Shown here: piece after piece, positions 16,095-23,993 of the stretch | Layout of the letters: every line of letters begins with the position of its first letter | How positions within the stretch are numbered: position 1 is the stretch's first letter | From: Thermoflexia bacterium | GTDB lineage: Bacteria > Chloroflexota > Anaerolineae > B4-G1 > DUEL01 | Length of the DNA stretch: 37,272 nt | Assembly: GCA_011192125.1 (NCBI GenBank) | Contig: DUEL01000023.1 | Coordinates: forward strand, 1-37,272 | Direction: 5' to 3' | Position numbers and translations under genes: made by a program | Notes under the pieces: model-generated | The model's input: the letters and a program-made list of their open reading frames with translations, nothing else | Told to the model about the DNA's origin: nothing | The model's database searches: none

Positions 16095-16742
16095 ATGCTG
16101 GTGCGAGACTGCATGACCCCTAACCCTATCACCGTTCGCCCGGAGAGCGACCCACTGGCGGCGGTGGCCCTTTGCAAGAGCGGCGGGTTTTGTCGCCTGC
16201 CGGTGGTGGACGAGGAGGGGCGGGTCGTGGGGATTGTGACCAAGAACGATCTCACGCTCTTCCTTTCCACAGCGCCATCCCCTGGCGTGATGCAGCGACA
16301 GCACCGGATCGAGCAGGTGATGCATACCCCAGTGGTCACCGTCCTAGCCGATTATCCCCTTGAGGAGGCCGCCCGCCTGATGATCGAGCACGACGTGGGG
16401 GGACTTCCTGTGGTGGACGAAGAAGGGCGGCTGGTGGGGATCATCACCCGCTCCGACCTCTTCGCCCAGTTCGCCGAGGCGCTCGGAGCCGACACCCCCT
16501 CCCTGCGGATCACCGTCCAGGTGCCGGATCGACCGGGGGAACTGGCCAAACTGGCTGGGCGGATCGCCGAAGTGGGGGGGAACATCTGCTCGGTGGTCTC
16601 CCATCGTCCAGGGGAGGAAGGACGGATGAACCTCACGCTGCGGGTGGAGGGGGTCGACCAAGGCGCGCTCCTGAAGACGGTCCGCGCCGATCCGGCGGTG
16701 ACGGTACTCCACGTGTGGGAGCGCGGGGACGAGAAGGAATGA
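16095..16742 (+). CDS. CBS-pair and ACT domain protein
   Basis: Cytosolic sensor-type protein of 215 residues. Two CBS motifs form a Bateman pair: VRDCMTPNPITVRPESDP with LPVVDEEGRVVGIVTKNDL, and VMHTPVVTVLADYPLEEA with LPVVDEEGRLVGIITRSDL. An ACT domain follows from about 140 (ITVQVPDRPGELAKLAGRI). CBS pairs bind adenine nucleotides and ACT domains bind small ligands such as amino acids, so it probably reads out metabolic state. It resembles AcuB-like proteins. The start is set by GGAGG six bases before ATG. The M23 gene starts inside its stop (ATGA). Confidence 0.9.
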   Translation: MLVRDCMTPNPITVRPESDPLAAVALCKSGGFCRLPVVDEEGRVVGIVTKNDLTLFLSTAPSPGVMQRQHRIEQVMHTPVVTVLADYPLEEAARLMIEHDVGGLPVVDEEGRLVGIITRSDLFAQFAEALGADTPSLRITVQVPDRPGELAKLAGRIAEVGGNICSVVSHRPGEEGRMNLTLRVEGVDQGALLKTVRADPAVTVLHVWERGDEKE

Positions 16743-17668
16743 TCCCCAGGGGCAGACGCTTCCTCTTCACGTTGACCGCCCTCCTGGCGGCGGGGCTCCT
16801 GCTGGTCGGCTGTGGACCTTCGCGTGGCGCGGAGCGACGGCCGGCTGGGGACGCCTTTCCGCCGCCGGAATCCACCCCACCCCCTCAGTCACTGCTGATC
16901 CCCGGCGAGCCGGTGGGGGGACGGCTGGAGGAGGGAGAAACGGATCGGTGGGTCTTTGCCACCGAGGGAGGCCGCCTGGCGACGGTGGAGGTGTGGTTCC
17001 GGCCGTCCACGGCCTCTGGCCCGGAGGCGGCCGTCGCGGCCGTGTTGGTCGGACCCGAGGGAGCGACGCTGACGGAGGAACCCGGCACCGTCACCCTTCC
17101 TCCCTATATCGTCGAACAGGAACTACCCCAGACCGGTTCGTACCTCCTCCGGCTAGAGGCCCGTTCCGGCACGCCCGGCCAGTACACCCTCCTCGTCACC
17201 CTCTCCGAGGAGCGCTATCTCACCCGCCCCGAGGTCTACACCGGCACCCTCCCCCTCGAACCACCGGTGGAGGAGGGGGAGGAAGCCTCCGGAGGCTGGG
17301 GCTTCATTTGGCCCAGCCCCCGCCGGGCCATCTCCGGCTGGTACTTCCACGACCCAGAGAACCCTCGGCACAACGGCCTGGACATCGCCGCCTATCTCCA
17401 CGACCCCATCTACGCCGCTGCTGCAGGCACCGTCGTCTTCGCCGACGTATCGGGTGGGTACGGCAACCTGGTGATCCTAGAACACGCCGACGGGTGGGAG
17501 TCCTGGTACGCCCACCTCTCCGTCATCTCGGTGGTCGTCGGGCAGGAGGTGGAACAGGGGGAGGTCATCGGGGCCGCCGGGAGCACCGGCTACTCGACCG
17601 GTCCCCATCTCCATTTCGAACTGCGGTACCAGGGAAGGCCGGTGGACCCGCTGGTCTACCTGCATTGA
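16739..17668 (+). CDS. M23 family peptidoglycan endopeptidase lipoprotein
   Basis: The product is 309 residues with a lipoprotein signal ending in the lipobox LLVGC (C25). A beta-rich domain at about 58-165 (LIPGEPVGGRLEEGETDRWVF) resembles a bacterial pre-peptidase C-terminal domain. The C-terminal zinc peptidase has HNGLD (H211, D215), WYAHLS and HLHFE (H290, H292). All metal ligands are present, so it is probably an active LytM-type cell wall hydrolase rather than an EnvC-like decoy. Its start overlaps the CBS-ACT stop, with GAGAAGGA upstream. Confidence 0.92.
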   Translation: MIPRGRRFLFTLTALLAAGLLLVGCGPSRGAERRPAGDAFPPPESTPPPQSLLIPGEPVGGRLEEGETDRWVFATEGGRLATVEVWFRPSTASGPEAAVAAVLVGPEGATLTEEPGTVTLPPYIVEQELPQTGSYLLRLEARSGTPGQYTLLVTLSEERYLTRPEVYTGTLPLEPPVEEGEEASGGWGFIWPSPRRAISGWYFHDPENPRHNGLDIAAYLHDPIYAAAAGTVVFADVSGGYGNLVILEHADGWESWYAHLSVISVVVGQEVEQGEVIGAAGSTGYSTGPHLHFELRYQGRPVDPLVYLH

Positions 17669-17673
17669 TAGAT

Positions 17674-17702
17674 ACCACAGAGGCACAGAGAACATAGAGA
17701 AC
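17674..17702. repeat. Half copy of type 1 repeat
   Basis: The left arm only (ACCACAGAGGCACAGAGAAC) occurs just after the M23 stop. The right arm is missing, and the ribosome site of the DUF2085 gene follows. It is probably a decayed or truncated element. Confidence 0.5.
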
Positions 17703-17730
17703 GCTTGTCCAAAATAGTTAAAGGAGAAAC

Positions 17731-18474
17731 GTGACAAAGCCACCGCAACCGAGCGTCGAAGAGATCCTGGAGGAGGTGGAGCGGCGGCGGGCAGCACGAC
17801 GGCGGGCGGTCCGACCGCTGAGCACCGCCGACCGTCTCGTCGTCTGGATGGCGCGCCACTGGCTGATCTTCCTCAACCTGGGAGCGTTCCTCTACATCGG
17901 CCTTCCGTTCCTAGCCCCGATGCTGATGCACGTGGGAGTGGAAGCGCCGGCGCGGGTCATCTATGCGATGTACCAGCCCCTCTGCCACCAACTCCCCTAC
18001 CGCTCCTGGTACCTTTTCGGAGAACGGATGGCCTACACCTATGACGAACTGGCCCAGCAGGTCGGGGAGGAGGAACTGATCCCTCATGGCTTCGTCGGCA
18101 ATCCAGACCTCGGCTACAAGGTGGCTCTCTGCCAGCGGGATGTGGCCATCTACGGCTCTATCCTTCTGGCCGGGCTGGCCTACAGCCTCAGCCGTCGCCG
18201 ATGGCCTCCGCTCCCCCTCTGGGCGTATATCCTGTTCGGCGTCGTGCCCATCGGGCTGGATGGGGGGATCCAACTGCTGACCTACATCTTGGCCTACCTC
18301 ATCCCCGGCTTCCCCCTAAAGCCCCTGGAGAGCACTCCCCTCCGGCGGACGGTCACCGGTATCCTCTTCGGCGTGGCGACGGTGTGGTTCGTGTACCCTC
18401 GCCTGGAGGAGGTAGCCTCCGACATCCTGAGGGAGGCCAAGAGGCGATTGGAACTATCCCAACCTGGCTCGTGA
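17731..18474 (+). CDS. DUF2085 membrane protein
   Basis: Integral membrane protein of 247 residues with four or five hydrophobic helices. The DUF2085 pattern is visible: YQPLCHQLPYRSWYLFGE (C85, H86), then LCQRDVAIYG (C134, R136, D137), then VPIGLDGGIQLLTY. The conserved Cys/His/Asp set suggests a metal or redox site, but family function is unknown. The start is GTG with AAGGAG upstream. The family usually reads CxRCxGIY here; this protein has a single cysteine before RD. Confidence 0.8.
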   Translation: MTKPPQPSVEEILEEVERRRAARRRAVRPLSTADRLVVWMARHWLIFLNLGAFLYIGLPFLAPMLMHVGVEAPARVIYAMYQPLCHQLPYRSWYLFGERMAYTYDELAQQVGEEELIPHGFVGNPDLGYKVALCQRDVAIYGSILLAGLAYSLSRRRWPPLPLWAYILFGVVPIGLDGGIQLLTYILAYLIPGFPLKPLESTPLRRTVTGILFGVATVWFVYPRLEEVASDILREAKRRLELSQPGS

Positions 18475-18629
18475 CCCAGGGAGCAGATACAACCCGCCAG
18501 TGGGCGAGGCCGCCCTTCGGCGACCCCGCCTTCCCTCTCCGAAGGAGGCGCCGTTTGGCCGCTGGCAACCTCCAGTCACCGGACGGCGGGGTCTCTCACT
18601 ATCCCCGAACTCTTGTCCAAACCTCAAGG
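18475..18629. other. Gap between convergent genes with long-range inverted repeat
   Basis: No gene. A 9-bp perfect inverted repeat pairs GACCCCGCC (18522-18530) with GGCGGGGTC (18585-18593), enclosing a GC-rich stretch. Near the right end, CCCCGAACTCTTGTCCAAAC (from 18603) resembles the type 2 repeat end. There is no clear T-run, so a terminator role is uncertain. Confidence 0.4.
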
Positions 18630-19301
18630 TTATTTAGGGATACGGGCGAGGACGGGGAGGCCGAGGGCTTCCAGTTCCTCGGGGTCGCGGACGGTGGGAT
18701 CGAGGTAGTGCCAGGCCAGCGCCAATCCGATCCCGACGGCCAGGGCCAGCCCCAGGCGGACGACGGGGCCGAGCAGTTGGGCCCGGAGGCTGGGGGGAAG
18801 GGGGAACGGCTCCGGACTGTCCAGCAAGCGCACCGCAGGGTCCAATCCCTCCAGTTGCGGGAAGTAGGCCGCTCCGTTCTGGGTCAATTCGTCGGCGATG
18901 GCCTCAGCCAGAACGCGGCACTGGGCGGGATCGGGCCAGGTCAGGTATACCACGAGGATGGATTGGGCGTTGTCGGTGACGATGGCCGCCTGGACCGCGG
19001 CCGGGTCCGCCGTGACTCCCCTCTCCGCCAGTCGATCGGCCACCGCCTGGGCGAACGCCCGCGTCTCGGCCACGTCGGCCAGGCCGTTGGCGATGTACTC
19101 CGAGGTCAGCCACGGGTAGTACCGGTCGTAATCGAGGCTCAACCCCGCCGGTTGCGTGCCCGCGGCGAACCGCATCACCACCTGATAGACCGTCGGCGGT
19201 GGGTGGTAGGTGACCAGGAGATGGGCCAGTACCACCACCACCGGCGCGGCGACCAGCCACCATCGGCGGAATATCACGCGCAGGAAGTGACGAAGTTCCA
19301 T
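18630..19301 (-). CDS. Wzz-like polysaccharide chain-length / export protein
   Basis: Polysaccharide co-polymerase-type protein of 223 residues. It has an N-terminal cytoplasmic tip (MELRHFLRVIFRRWWLV), a first membrane helix (about 15-32), a periplasm-side helical domain and a second membrane helix near 185-203. The C terminus HYLDPTVRDPEELEALGLPVLARIPK matches the conserved tail that precedes the kinase in longer relatives; here there is no kinase. GGAGGGGGC precedes the ATG. It follows the glycosyltransferase by about 20 bases, fitting capsule or exopolysaccharide synthesis. Confidence 0.85.
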   Translation of the reverse strand: MELRHFLRVIFRRWWLVAAPVVVVLAHLLVTYHPPPTVYQVVMRFAAGTQPAGLSLDYDRYYPWLTSEYIANGLADVAETRAFAQAVADRLAERGVTADPAAVQAAIVTDNAQSILVVYLTWPDPAQCRVLAEAIADELTQNGAAYFPQLEGLDPAVRLLDSPEPFPLPPSLRAQLLGPVVRLGLALAVGIGLALAWHYLDPTVRDPEELEALGLPVLARIPK

Positions 19302-19322
19302 AATATGCCCCCTCCGTTTTCC

Positions 19323-20423
19323 TCATTCTCCGCGTAGTACGTCCCTCACGAACTGATGCATCCGCTGTCGAAACACCTCCACGTCGAAGCGAGCAGCGTT
19401 GCGGACGCAGTCCTGAGGGTCCACCCCGTCGGGGTTGAAGGCGCGGACGGCGGCGGCCAGTGCCTCGGGTGTGGGTTCGCGGAAGAAGGCCCCTGTTTTC
19501 CCCTCGATCACAGTGTCCAGCGCGCCGCCGGCCCCGAAAGCGATCACCGGCCGCCCGGCCGCCTGTGCCTGCACCGGCGCGATGCCGAAGTCCTCCACCC
19601 CCGGTAGCACGTAGGCCCGGCAGCGCGCGAACAGGTCAGGCAAATCCTCGTCCGGCACGCGGCCCAGGAAGGTGATGGTGGGCCCGGCGATGGCCTCCAG
19701 CGCCTCCCGATCCCGCCCATCCCCGGCGATCACCAGCGGCAGCCCCAGTTGGTTGAAGGCCCGCACCGCCAGGTCGATCCGGCGGTAGGGGACCAGGCGG
19801 GAGACGATGAGGTAGTAGTCGTCGTGCCGGGGGGTGGGACGGAAGCGAGTCGTGTCCACCGGGGGGTAGATGACCACCGAGTCCCGCCCGTAGTAGCGAC
19901 GGATGCGGGCCTGCACCTCCCGGGAGATGGCGATGAAGTGGTCCACCCGCTGCGCGGCCCGGTAGTCCCACCGCCGCAGGAGGGCGACCAGCGGGCGGAG
20001 GGCGGCCTTCAATGGGGCGGGGATCGCTTCCCGCGCGGCGTAGGCGTCGAAGTTCCACACGTACCGGGTCGGTGTGAGGCAGTAGCAGATGTGGACCGCG
20101 CCGTCGGTCCGCACCCCGTGGCAGAAGCCGGACTTGTTGCTCAGGACGACGTCGTAGCCGGAGAGGTCGATCCGGTTGAAGGCCAGTGGGTAGAGGGGGA
20201 GGTAGGGTTGGTGGCGACGGTAGATGCCCGGCAGTCGGTCCATCCAGGTGGTGCGGATGTCCCACGCGCGGTACTCAGGGGGCATCCCATCGCGCCAGTA
20301 GATCGAGGTGTAGATCGGAGCGCTGGGGAACATATCCACCAGCGTCTCCAGCACATCCTCCGCCCCCCCCATCTGGTTGAGCCAGTCGTGGACGATCGCC
20401 AGGTTCACCCCGTCCGTTCCCAT
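19323..20423 (-). CDS. Glycosyltransferase family 4 (GT-B) enzyme
   Basis: The product is 366 residues, of GT4 type. The N-terminal domain opens VNLAIVHDWLNQMGGAEDVL, and the linker region has VVIYPPVDTTRFRP. The C-terminal donor-binding domain has YYLIVSRLVPYRRIDLAVRA, IAGDGRDREALEA and EDFGIAPVQAQAAGRPVIA. The usual EX7E motif is EX7Q here. The acceptor and sugar are unknown. ATG 20423 is preferred because the promoter's -10 (20448-20443) lies between it and the upstream in-frame ATG at 20471. No strong ribosome site is seen. Confidence 0.88.
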   Translation of the reverse strand: MGTDGVNLAIVHDWLNQMGGAEDVLETLVDMFPSAPIYTSIYWRDGMPPEYRAWDIRTTWMDRLPGIYRRHQPYLPLYPLAFNRIDLSGYDVVLSNKSGFCHGVRTDGAVHICYCLTPTRYVWNFDAYAAREAIPAPLKAALRPLVALLRRWDYRAAQRVDHFIAISREVQARIRRYYGRDSVVIYPPVDTTRFRPTPRHDDYYLIVSRLVPYRRIDLAVRAFNQLGLPLVIAGDGRDREALEAIAGPTITFLGRVPDEDLPDLFARCRAYVLPGVEDFGIAPVQAQAAGRPVIAFGAGGALDTVIEGKTGAFFREPTPEALAAAVRAFNPDGVDPQDCVRNAARFDVEVFRQRMHQFVRDVLRGE

Positions 20424-20442
20424 CGGGTTATCCACCGGCGCA

Positions 20443-20471
20443 ATTATAGCCCACCCCCCACTGCTTGACAA
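20443..20471 (-). promoter_or_regulatory. Promoter for the glycosyltransferase-Wzz operon
   Basis: On the minus strand, TTGTCA (complement of 20466-20471), a 17-bp spacer and TATAAT (complement of 20443-20448). Its -35 coincides with the -35 of the gatB promoter on the other strand. Confidence 0.68.
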
Positions 20472-20492
20472 TCCTCCACCCGATGGTACACT
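20465..20492 (+). promoter_or_regulatory. Promoter for gatB
   Basis: Consensus TTGACA (20465-20470), a 16-bp spacer and TACACT (20487-20492), about 50 bases before the gatB start. It overlaps base for base with the -35 of the divergent glycosyltransferase promoter. Confidence 0.6.
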
Positions 20493-20542
20493 TCCCCTGC
20501 ATTTGCGAGCTTAGGTTGTGGATTGCGAATCTGGAGAGGAGC

Positions 20543-21997
20543 ATGACACACTACGAACCAGTCATCGGCCTGGAGGTCCACGCCCAGATTCACACCGCCT
20601 CGAAGATGTTCTGCCGTTGCCCCGTGGTCGAGGACACCGGGGATCTGGAGCCGAACACCTACGTCTGTCCGGTCTGCACGGCGATGCCGGGGACGCTGCC
20701 GGTCATCAACCGTCGGGCGGTGGAACTGACGATCATGACCGGCCTGGCCCTCAACTGTGAGATCCTCCCCGTCAGCCGCTTCGCCCGCAAGTCGTACTTC
20801 TACCCCGATCTGCCCAAAGGATACCAGATCTCCCAGCACGGACTGCCGCTGGCGAGGGACGGGTATCTGGAGATCGACACGGAGAACGGGCCCCGGCGGG
20901 TGCGGATCGACAACGTCCACCTGGAGGAGGACACGGGCAAACTGTTCCACGTGGGGAACGTGAGCCTGGTGGACTTCAACCGGGCGGGCGTCCCGCTGAT
21001 CGAGATCGTCACCAAGCCGGACATGCGCTCCGCCGAGGAGGTCCGCGCCTTCGCCGTCAAACTGCGGGAGATCCTGGTCTACCTGGGGGTCAACTCCGGG
21101 GATATGGAAAAGGGCGTGATGCGGTTCGAGGCCAGCGTCAGCGTCCGTCCCGTCGGCTCCGACGAACTGATGCCCCGCCACGAGATCAAGAACCTCAACT
21201 CCTTCCGCGCCCTCGCCCGGGCCGTGGCCTACGAGATCGAACAGCAGATCAAGACGCTGGAGAGCGGGGGGCGGGTGACCCAGGAGACGATGGGGTGGGA
21301 CGACGCGCGGGGGGTGACCTATACGCAGCGGACGAAGGAGTACGCCCACGACTACCGGTACTTCCCCGAGCCGGACCTGCCGCCGCTGGAGGTGAGCCGG
21401 GAGTGGGTGGAGTCGCTGCGCCGCCAGTTACCCGAACTGCCGGACGCCCGCCGCGCGCGCTTCCGGGCCGAGTATGGGCTGGGGGATTTCGAGACCGAGT
21501 TGCTGGTGGCCGACCGGGCGGTGGCCGACTACTTCGAGACGGCGGTGGGCCTGGGGAAAGTCTCTCCCAAGACCCTGGCCAACTGGATCACCGGCGACCT
21601 CTTCCGACTGATGAAGGAGACAAGGCGGGGGATCGACGAGATCCCGGTCTCCCCCGAGGGGTTGGTGGACCTGATCCGGCGGGTCGAGGAGGGGACCGTC
21701 AACCTGAACACCGGGCGGGAGATCCTGGAAGAGATGGTCGCCACCGGCAAGGAGGCGCGGCAAATCATTGAAGAGAAGGGACTCGCGCAGATCTCGGACG
21801 AGGTCGCGCTGCGGGAGATCATCGAGCAGGTGCTGGACCAGCACCCGGCGCAGGTGGAGCAGTACCTGGGCGGGAAGACCCAGGTGGCCGGCTGGCTGAT
21901 GGGGCAGGTGATGAAGGCGACCAGGGGACGGGCCAATCCCCAGTTGGTGCGCAGCCTGTTGACCGAAGCACTGGAGGCGCGGCGAGAGGCCCGTTGA
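20543..21997 (+). CDS. gatB: Asp-tRNA(Asn)/Glu-tRNA(Gln) amidotransferase subunit B
   Basis: Subunit B of GatCAB, which with GatA and GatC converts misacylated Glu-tRNA(Gln) or Asp-tRNA(Asn) to the amide form. It has 484 residues, normal length. The N terminus [20 protein letters not shown], the cysteine pairs in CRCP and VCPVC, and the block [18 protein letters not shown] are diagnostic. The helical and YqeY-like C terminus is present (ending [13 protein letters not shown]). GGAGAGGAG precedes ATG 20543. gatA and gatC are not in the window, so the subunits are dispersed. Confidence 0.97.
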   Translation: MTHYEPVIGLEVHAQIHTASKMFCRCPVVEDTGDLEPNTYVCPVCTAMPGTLPVINRRAVELTIMTGLALNCEILPVSRFARKSYFYPDLPKGYQISQHGLPLARDGYLEIDTENGPRRVRIDNVHLEEDTGKLFHVGNVSLVDFNRAGVPLIEIVTKPDMRSAEEVRAFAVKLREILVYLGVNSGDMEKGVMRFEASVSVRPVGSDELMPRHEIKNLNSFRALARAVAYEIEQQIKTLESGGRVTQETMGWDDARGVTYTQRTKEYAHDYRYFPEPDLPPLEVSREWVESLRRQLPELPDARRARFRAEYGLGDFETELLVADRAVADYFETAVGLGKVSPKTLANWITGDLFRLMKETRRGIDEIPVSPEGLVDLIRRVEEGTVNLNTGREILEEMVATGKEARQIIEEKGLAQISDEVALREIIEQVLDQHPAQVEQYLGGKTQVAGWLMGQVMKATRGRANPQLVRSLLTEALEARREAR

Positions 21998-22050
21998 CGC
22001 CTGTCATATGGAGGGTATGCCGTTCGTCACTCCCTGGGCCCTGTTGGATG

Positions 22051-22059
22051 TGCTACAAT
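22051..22059 (+). promoter_or_regulatory. Possible extended -10 promoter for gdhA
   Basis: TGCTACAAT is a TGn-extended -10 with no good -35. It lies 160 bases before gdhA, and the leader would contain the palindromic repeat at 22110-22174. Confidence 0.35.
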
Positions 22060-22109
22060 TGAGGCGGCACTGCGAAACGAAATGGGATGTGCACCCAGGG
22101 AATGTGGAA

Positions 22110-22174
22110 CACACGAAGAGACAGAGGACTCAGAGACCATCTTAGGGGAGCTCTGCGTCCTCTGTGTCTGTGTG
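22110..22174. repeat. Type 1 palindromic repeat copy (gdhA leader)
   Basis: The left arm CACACGAAGAGACAGAGGAC (from 22110) pairs with the right arm ending CCTCTGTGTCTGTGTG (22174) around a 15-base spacer. It lies between gatB and gdhA. In RNA it would form a long hairpin upstream of the gdhA ribosome site. Confidence 0.65.
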
Positions 22175-22221
22175 ATGGGGAGGTATGGTAGCACCATTCT
22201 ACGCTTGAGGAGGAAAACCGT

Positions 22222-23472
22222 ATGGCCGAAGAACTGAATCCCTTTGCCATCGCGCAGAAGCAATTGGACCAGGCAGCGGAGATCATGGGCCTGGACCCGG
22301 CGACCCACGAACTGCTTCGCTGGCCGCTGCGCGAGCTCCACGTCACGTTGCCGGTGCGGATGGACGACGGCACGGTCAAGATCTTCCACGGCTTCCGCGT
22401 CCAGTACAACGACGCCCGCGGGCCGACGAAGGGCGGCATCCGCTACCACCCTGAGGAGACCATCGACACCGTCCGAGCCCTGGCCGCGTGGATGACCTGG
22501 AAGACGGCGGTGATGGATCTGCCCCTGGGCGGCGGCAAGGGCGGGATCATCTGCAACCCCAAAGAGATGTCCCAGGGCGAACTGGAGCGGCTGAGCCGGG
22601 CCTACATCCGCCAGGTGGGCCGCATCCTGGGCGAGGAGATGGATGTCCCCGCGCCGGACGTGTACACCAACCCCCAGATTATGGCCTGGATGATGGACGA
22701 GTACTCCTTTATGCGGGGGTACAACGTCCCCGGCGTGATCACCGGCAAGCCCATCCCCCTGGGCGGCTCCCAGGGTCGAGGGGACGCCACCGCCCGCGGC
22801 GGGATGTACTGCATTCGCGAGGCCGGGAAGGTCCTGGGGATCGACCTGAAGGGAGCCACCACCGCGATCCAGGGATACGGCAACGCCGGGCAGTACGCCC
22901 ACCTGCTGGGTGAGGAACTGCTGGGCCTGAAGGTCGTCGCCGTGTCCGACTCCAAAGGCGGCATCTACAACCCCGATGGGCTCGATCCCAAGGCGGTGAT
23001 GGAGCACAAGCAGAAGACCGGCTCGGTGATCAACTTCCCCGGCGCGAAGAACATCACCAACGCCGAACTGCTGGAGTTGGACGTGACCGTGTTGATCCCG
23101 GCCGCGCTGGAGAACCAGATCACCTCCGCCAACGCCGACCGGATCAAAGCCAAGATCGTGGCCGAGTTGGCCAACGGCCCCACCACCCCGGAGGCGGACG
23201 AGGTCCTCTTCAAGAACGGCATCTACGTCATCCCCGACTTCCTCTGCAACGCCGGCGGCGTCACCGTCTCCTACTTCGAGCAGGTCCAGAACGCCTACGA
23301 CTACTACTGGGACGTGGAGATGGTGCACGAGCGGCTGGACCGGAAGATGACCGCCGCCTTCCACGCGGTACACGAGACGGCACAGGAGTACAAGGTCAAC
23401 AACCGGATGGGTGCCTACATCGTCGCTGTGAGCCGCGTGGCGGAGGCCTGCAAACTCCGCGGGTGGGTCTAG
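22222..23472 (+). CDS. gdhA: Glutamate dehydrogenase
   Basis: Interconverts glutamate and 2-oxoglutarate plus ammonia with NAD(P). The product has 416 residues, the normal hexameric GDH length. The substrate region has [12 protein letters not shown]94 and K106 in PLGGGKGGI, and the catalytic aspartate D146 in PAPDVYTN. The Rossmann domain has GYGNAG (218-223) and [14 protein letters not shown]. The C-terminal active-site loop [13 protein letters not shown] is intact. GAGGAGGAAAACC precedes ATG 22222. A terminator follows 20 bases after the stop. Coenzyme preference cannot be decided with confidence. Confidence 0.97.
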   Translation: MAEELNPFAIAQKQLDQAAEIMGLDPATHELLRWPLRELHVTLPVRMDDGTVKIFHGFRVQYNDARGPTKGGIRYHPEETIDTVRALAAWMTWKTAVMDLPLGGGKGGIICNPKEMSQGELERLSRAYIRQVGRILGEEMDVPAPDVYTNPQIMAWMMDEYSFMRGYNVPGVITGKPIPLGGSQGRGDATARGGMYCIREAGKVLGIDLKGATTAIQGYGNAGQYAHLLGEELLGLKVVAVSDSKGGIYNPDGLDPKAVMEHKQKTGSVINFPGAKNITNAELLELDVTVLIPAALENQITSANADRIKAKIVAELANGPTTPEADEVLFKNGIYVIPDFLCNAGGVTVSYFEQVQNAYDYYWDVEMVHERLDRKMTAAFHAVHETAQEYKVNNRMGAYIVAVSRVAEACKLRGWV

Positions 23473-23494
23473 CCCTCTCAACGCCGCTTCTCAA

Positions 23495-23521
23495 GCCCCC
23501 GCCCCTCCGGCGGGGGCTTTT
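23495..23521 (+). terminator. Rho-independent terminator of gdhA
   Basis: GCCCCCGCC (23495-23503), a 5-base loop, GGCGGGGGC (23509-23517), then TTTT. The T-run merges directly into the -35 of the next promoter. Confidence 0.85.
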
Positions 23522-23548
23522 GACTTTCATGCCGATTGGGTATATAAA
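23520..23548 (+). promoter_or_regulatory. Promoter for the glutamate-synthase-like gene
   Basis: TTGACT (23520-23525), a 17-bp spacer and TATAAA (23543-23548). With a start near 23556 the leader is about 440 bases long, by far the longest in the window. Confidence 0.65.
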
Positions 23549-23555
23549 GATATGG

Positions 23556-23993
23556 GTCCTTCACGCGCGGTGTGGCCTGGGAGCGGGGAGCCTCCTAATG
23601 GACGTGGAGCACGAATCTCCCTACATAGTTCACAGGTTGCCGGCTCCGTCGGAACGTCCCATTGCGTTCCCTTCACGTCCCCTAGGCCGTTCCCTCCCGC
23701 GGCTTGAGGGCTCCGGCCCTCAGGTCTCCCACCTCCTGGGCTTTCTTGGACCCCCTTCCGTATCCCTCCCTCTACCCTTGCCTATCGGTTGGATACCGCT
23801 TTACATTTCTCCATCGTGACGACGAGGAGCGTCGTGCGTGGGTAACGTGGGGATTCCCCGCGCGGTCTCCCGTGCCGAGAAAGGAGGTGAGACGATCGGG
23901 CGACGAGGCGACACATAGCGTGACATCGGTCGTGTCGGATCGGTGGACTTCCGCAGGAGAATCGAACGACGGTCAAGGAAAGGAGGAAGAGTG
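23556..23993 (+). promoter_or_regulatory. Long structured 5' leader of the FMN glutamate-synthase-like gene
   Basis: About 440 bases without a convincing gene. It has a pyrimidine-rich middle, an 8-bp hairpin (23704-23711 with 23716-23723, loop TCCG) and a 13-base match to the 16S anti-Shine-Dalgarno, AGAAAGGAGGTGA, at 23878-23890 with no start codon at the right distance. CACCTCCT at 23730-23737 is exactly complementary to 23882-23889 and could mask it. An open frame ending at TGATG on the next start exists, but its only plausible GTG (23887) lies inside the ribosome site. I recognise no known riboswitch consensus here. Confidence 0.45.

Noticed and set aside
22027..23481. Minus-strand frame of 484 codons opposite gdhA
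   Set aside because: gdhA is unambiguous on the plus strand; the antisense product lacks motifs and includes repeat sequence.
23463..23819. Small plus-strand frame after gdhA (118 codons)
   Set aside because: It begins inside the gdhA end and runs through the terminator and promoter of the next gene; Pro/Leu-rich sequence without ribosome site.
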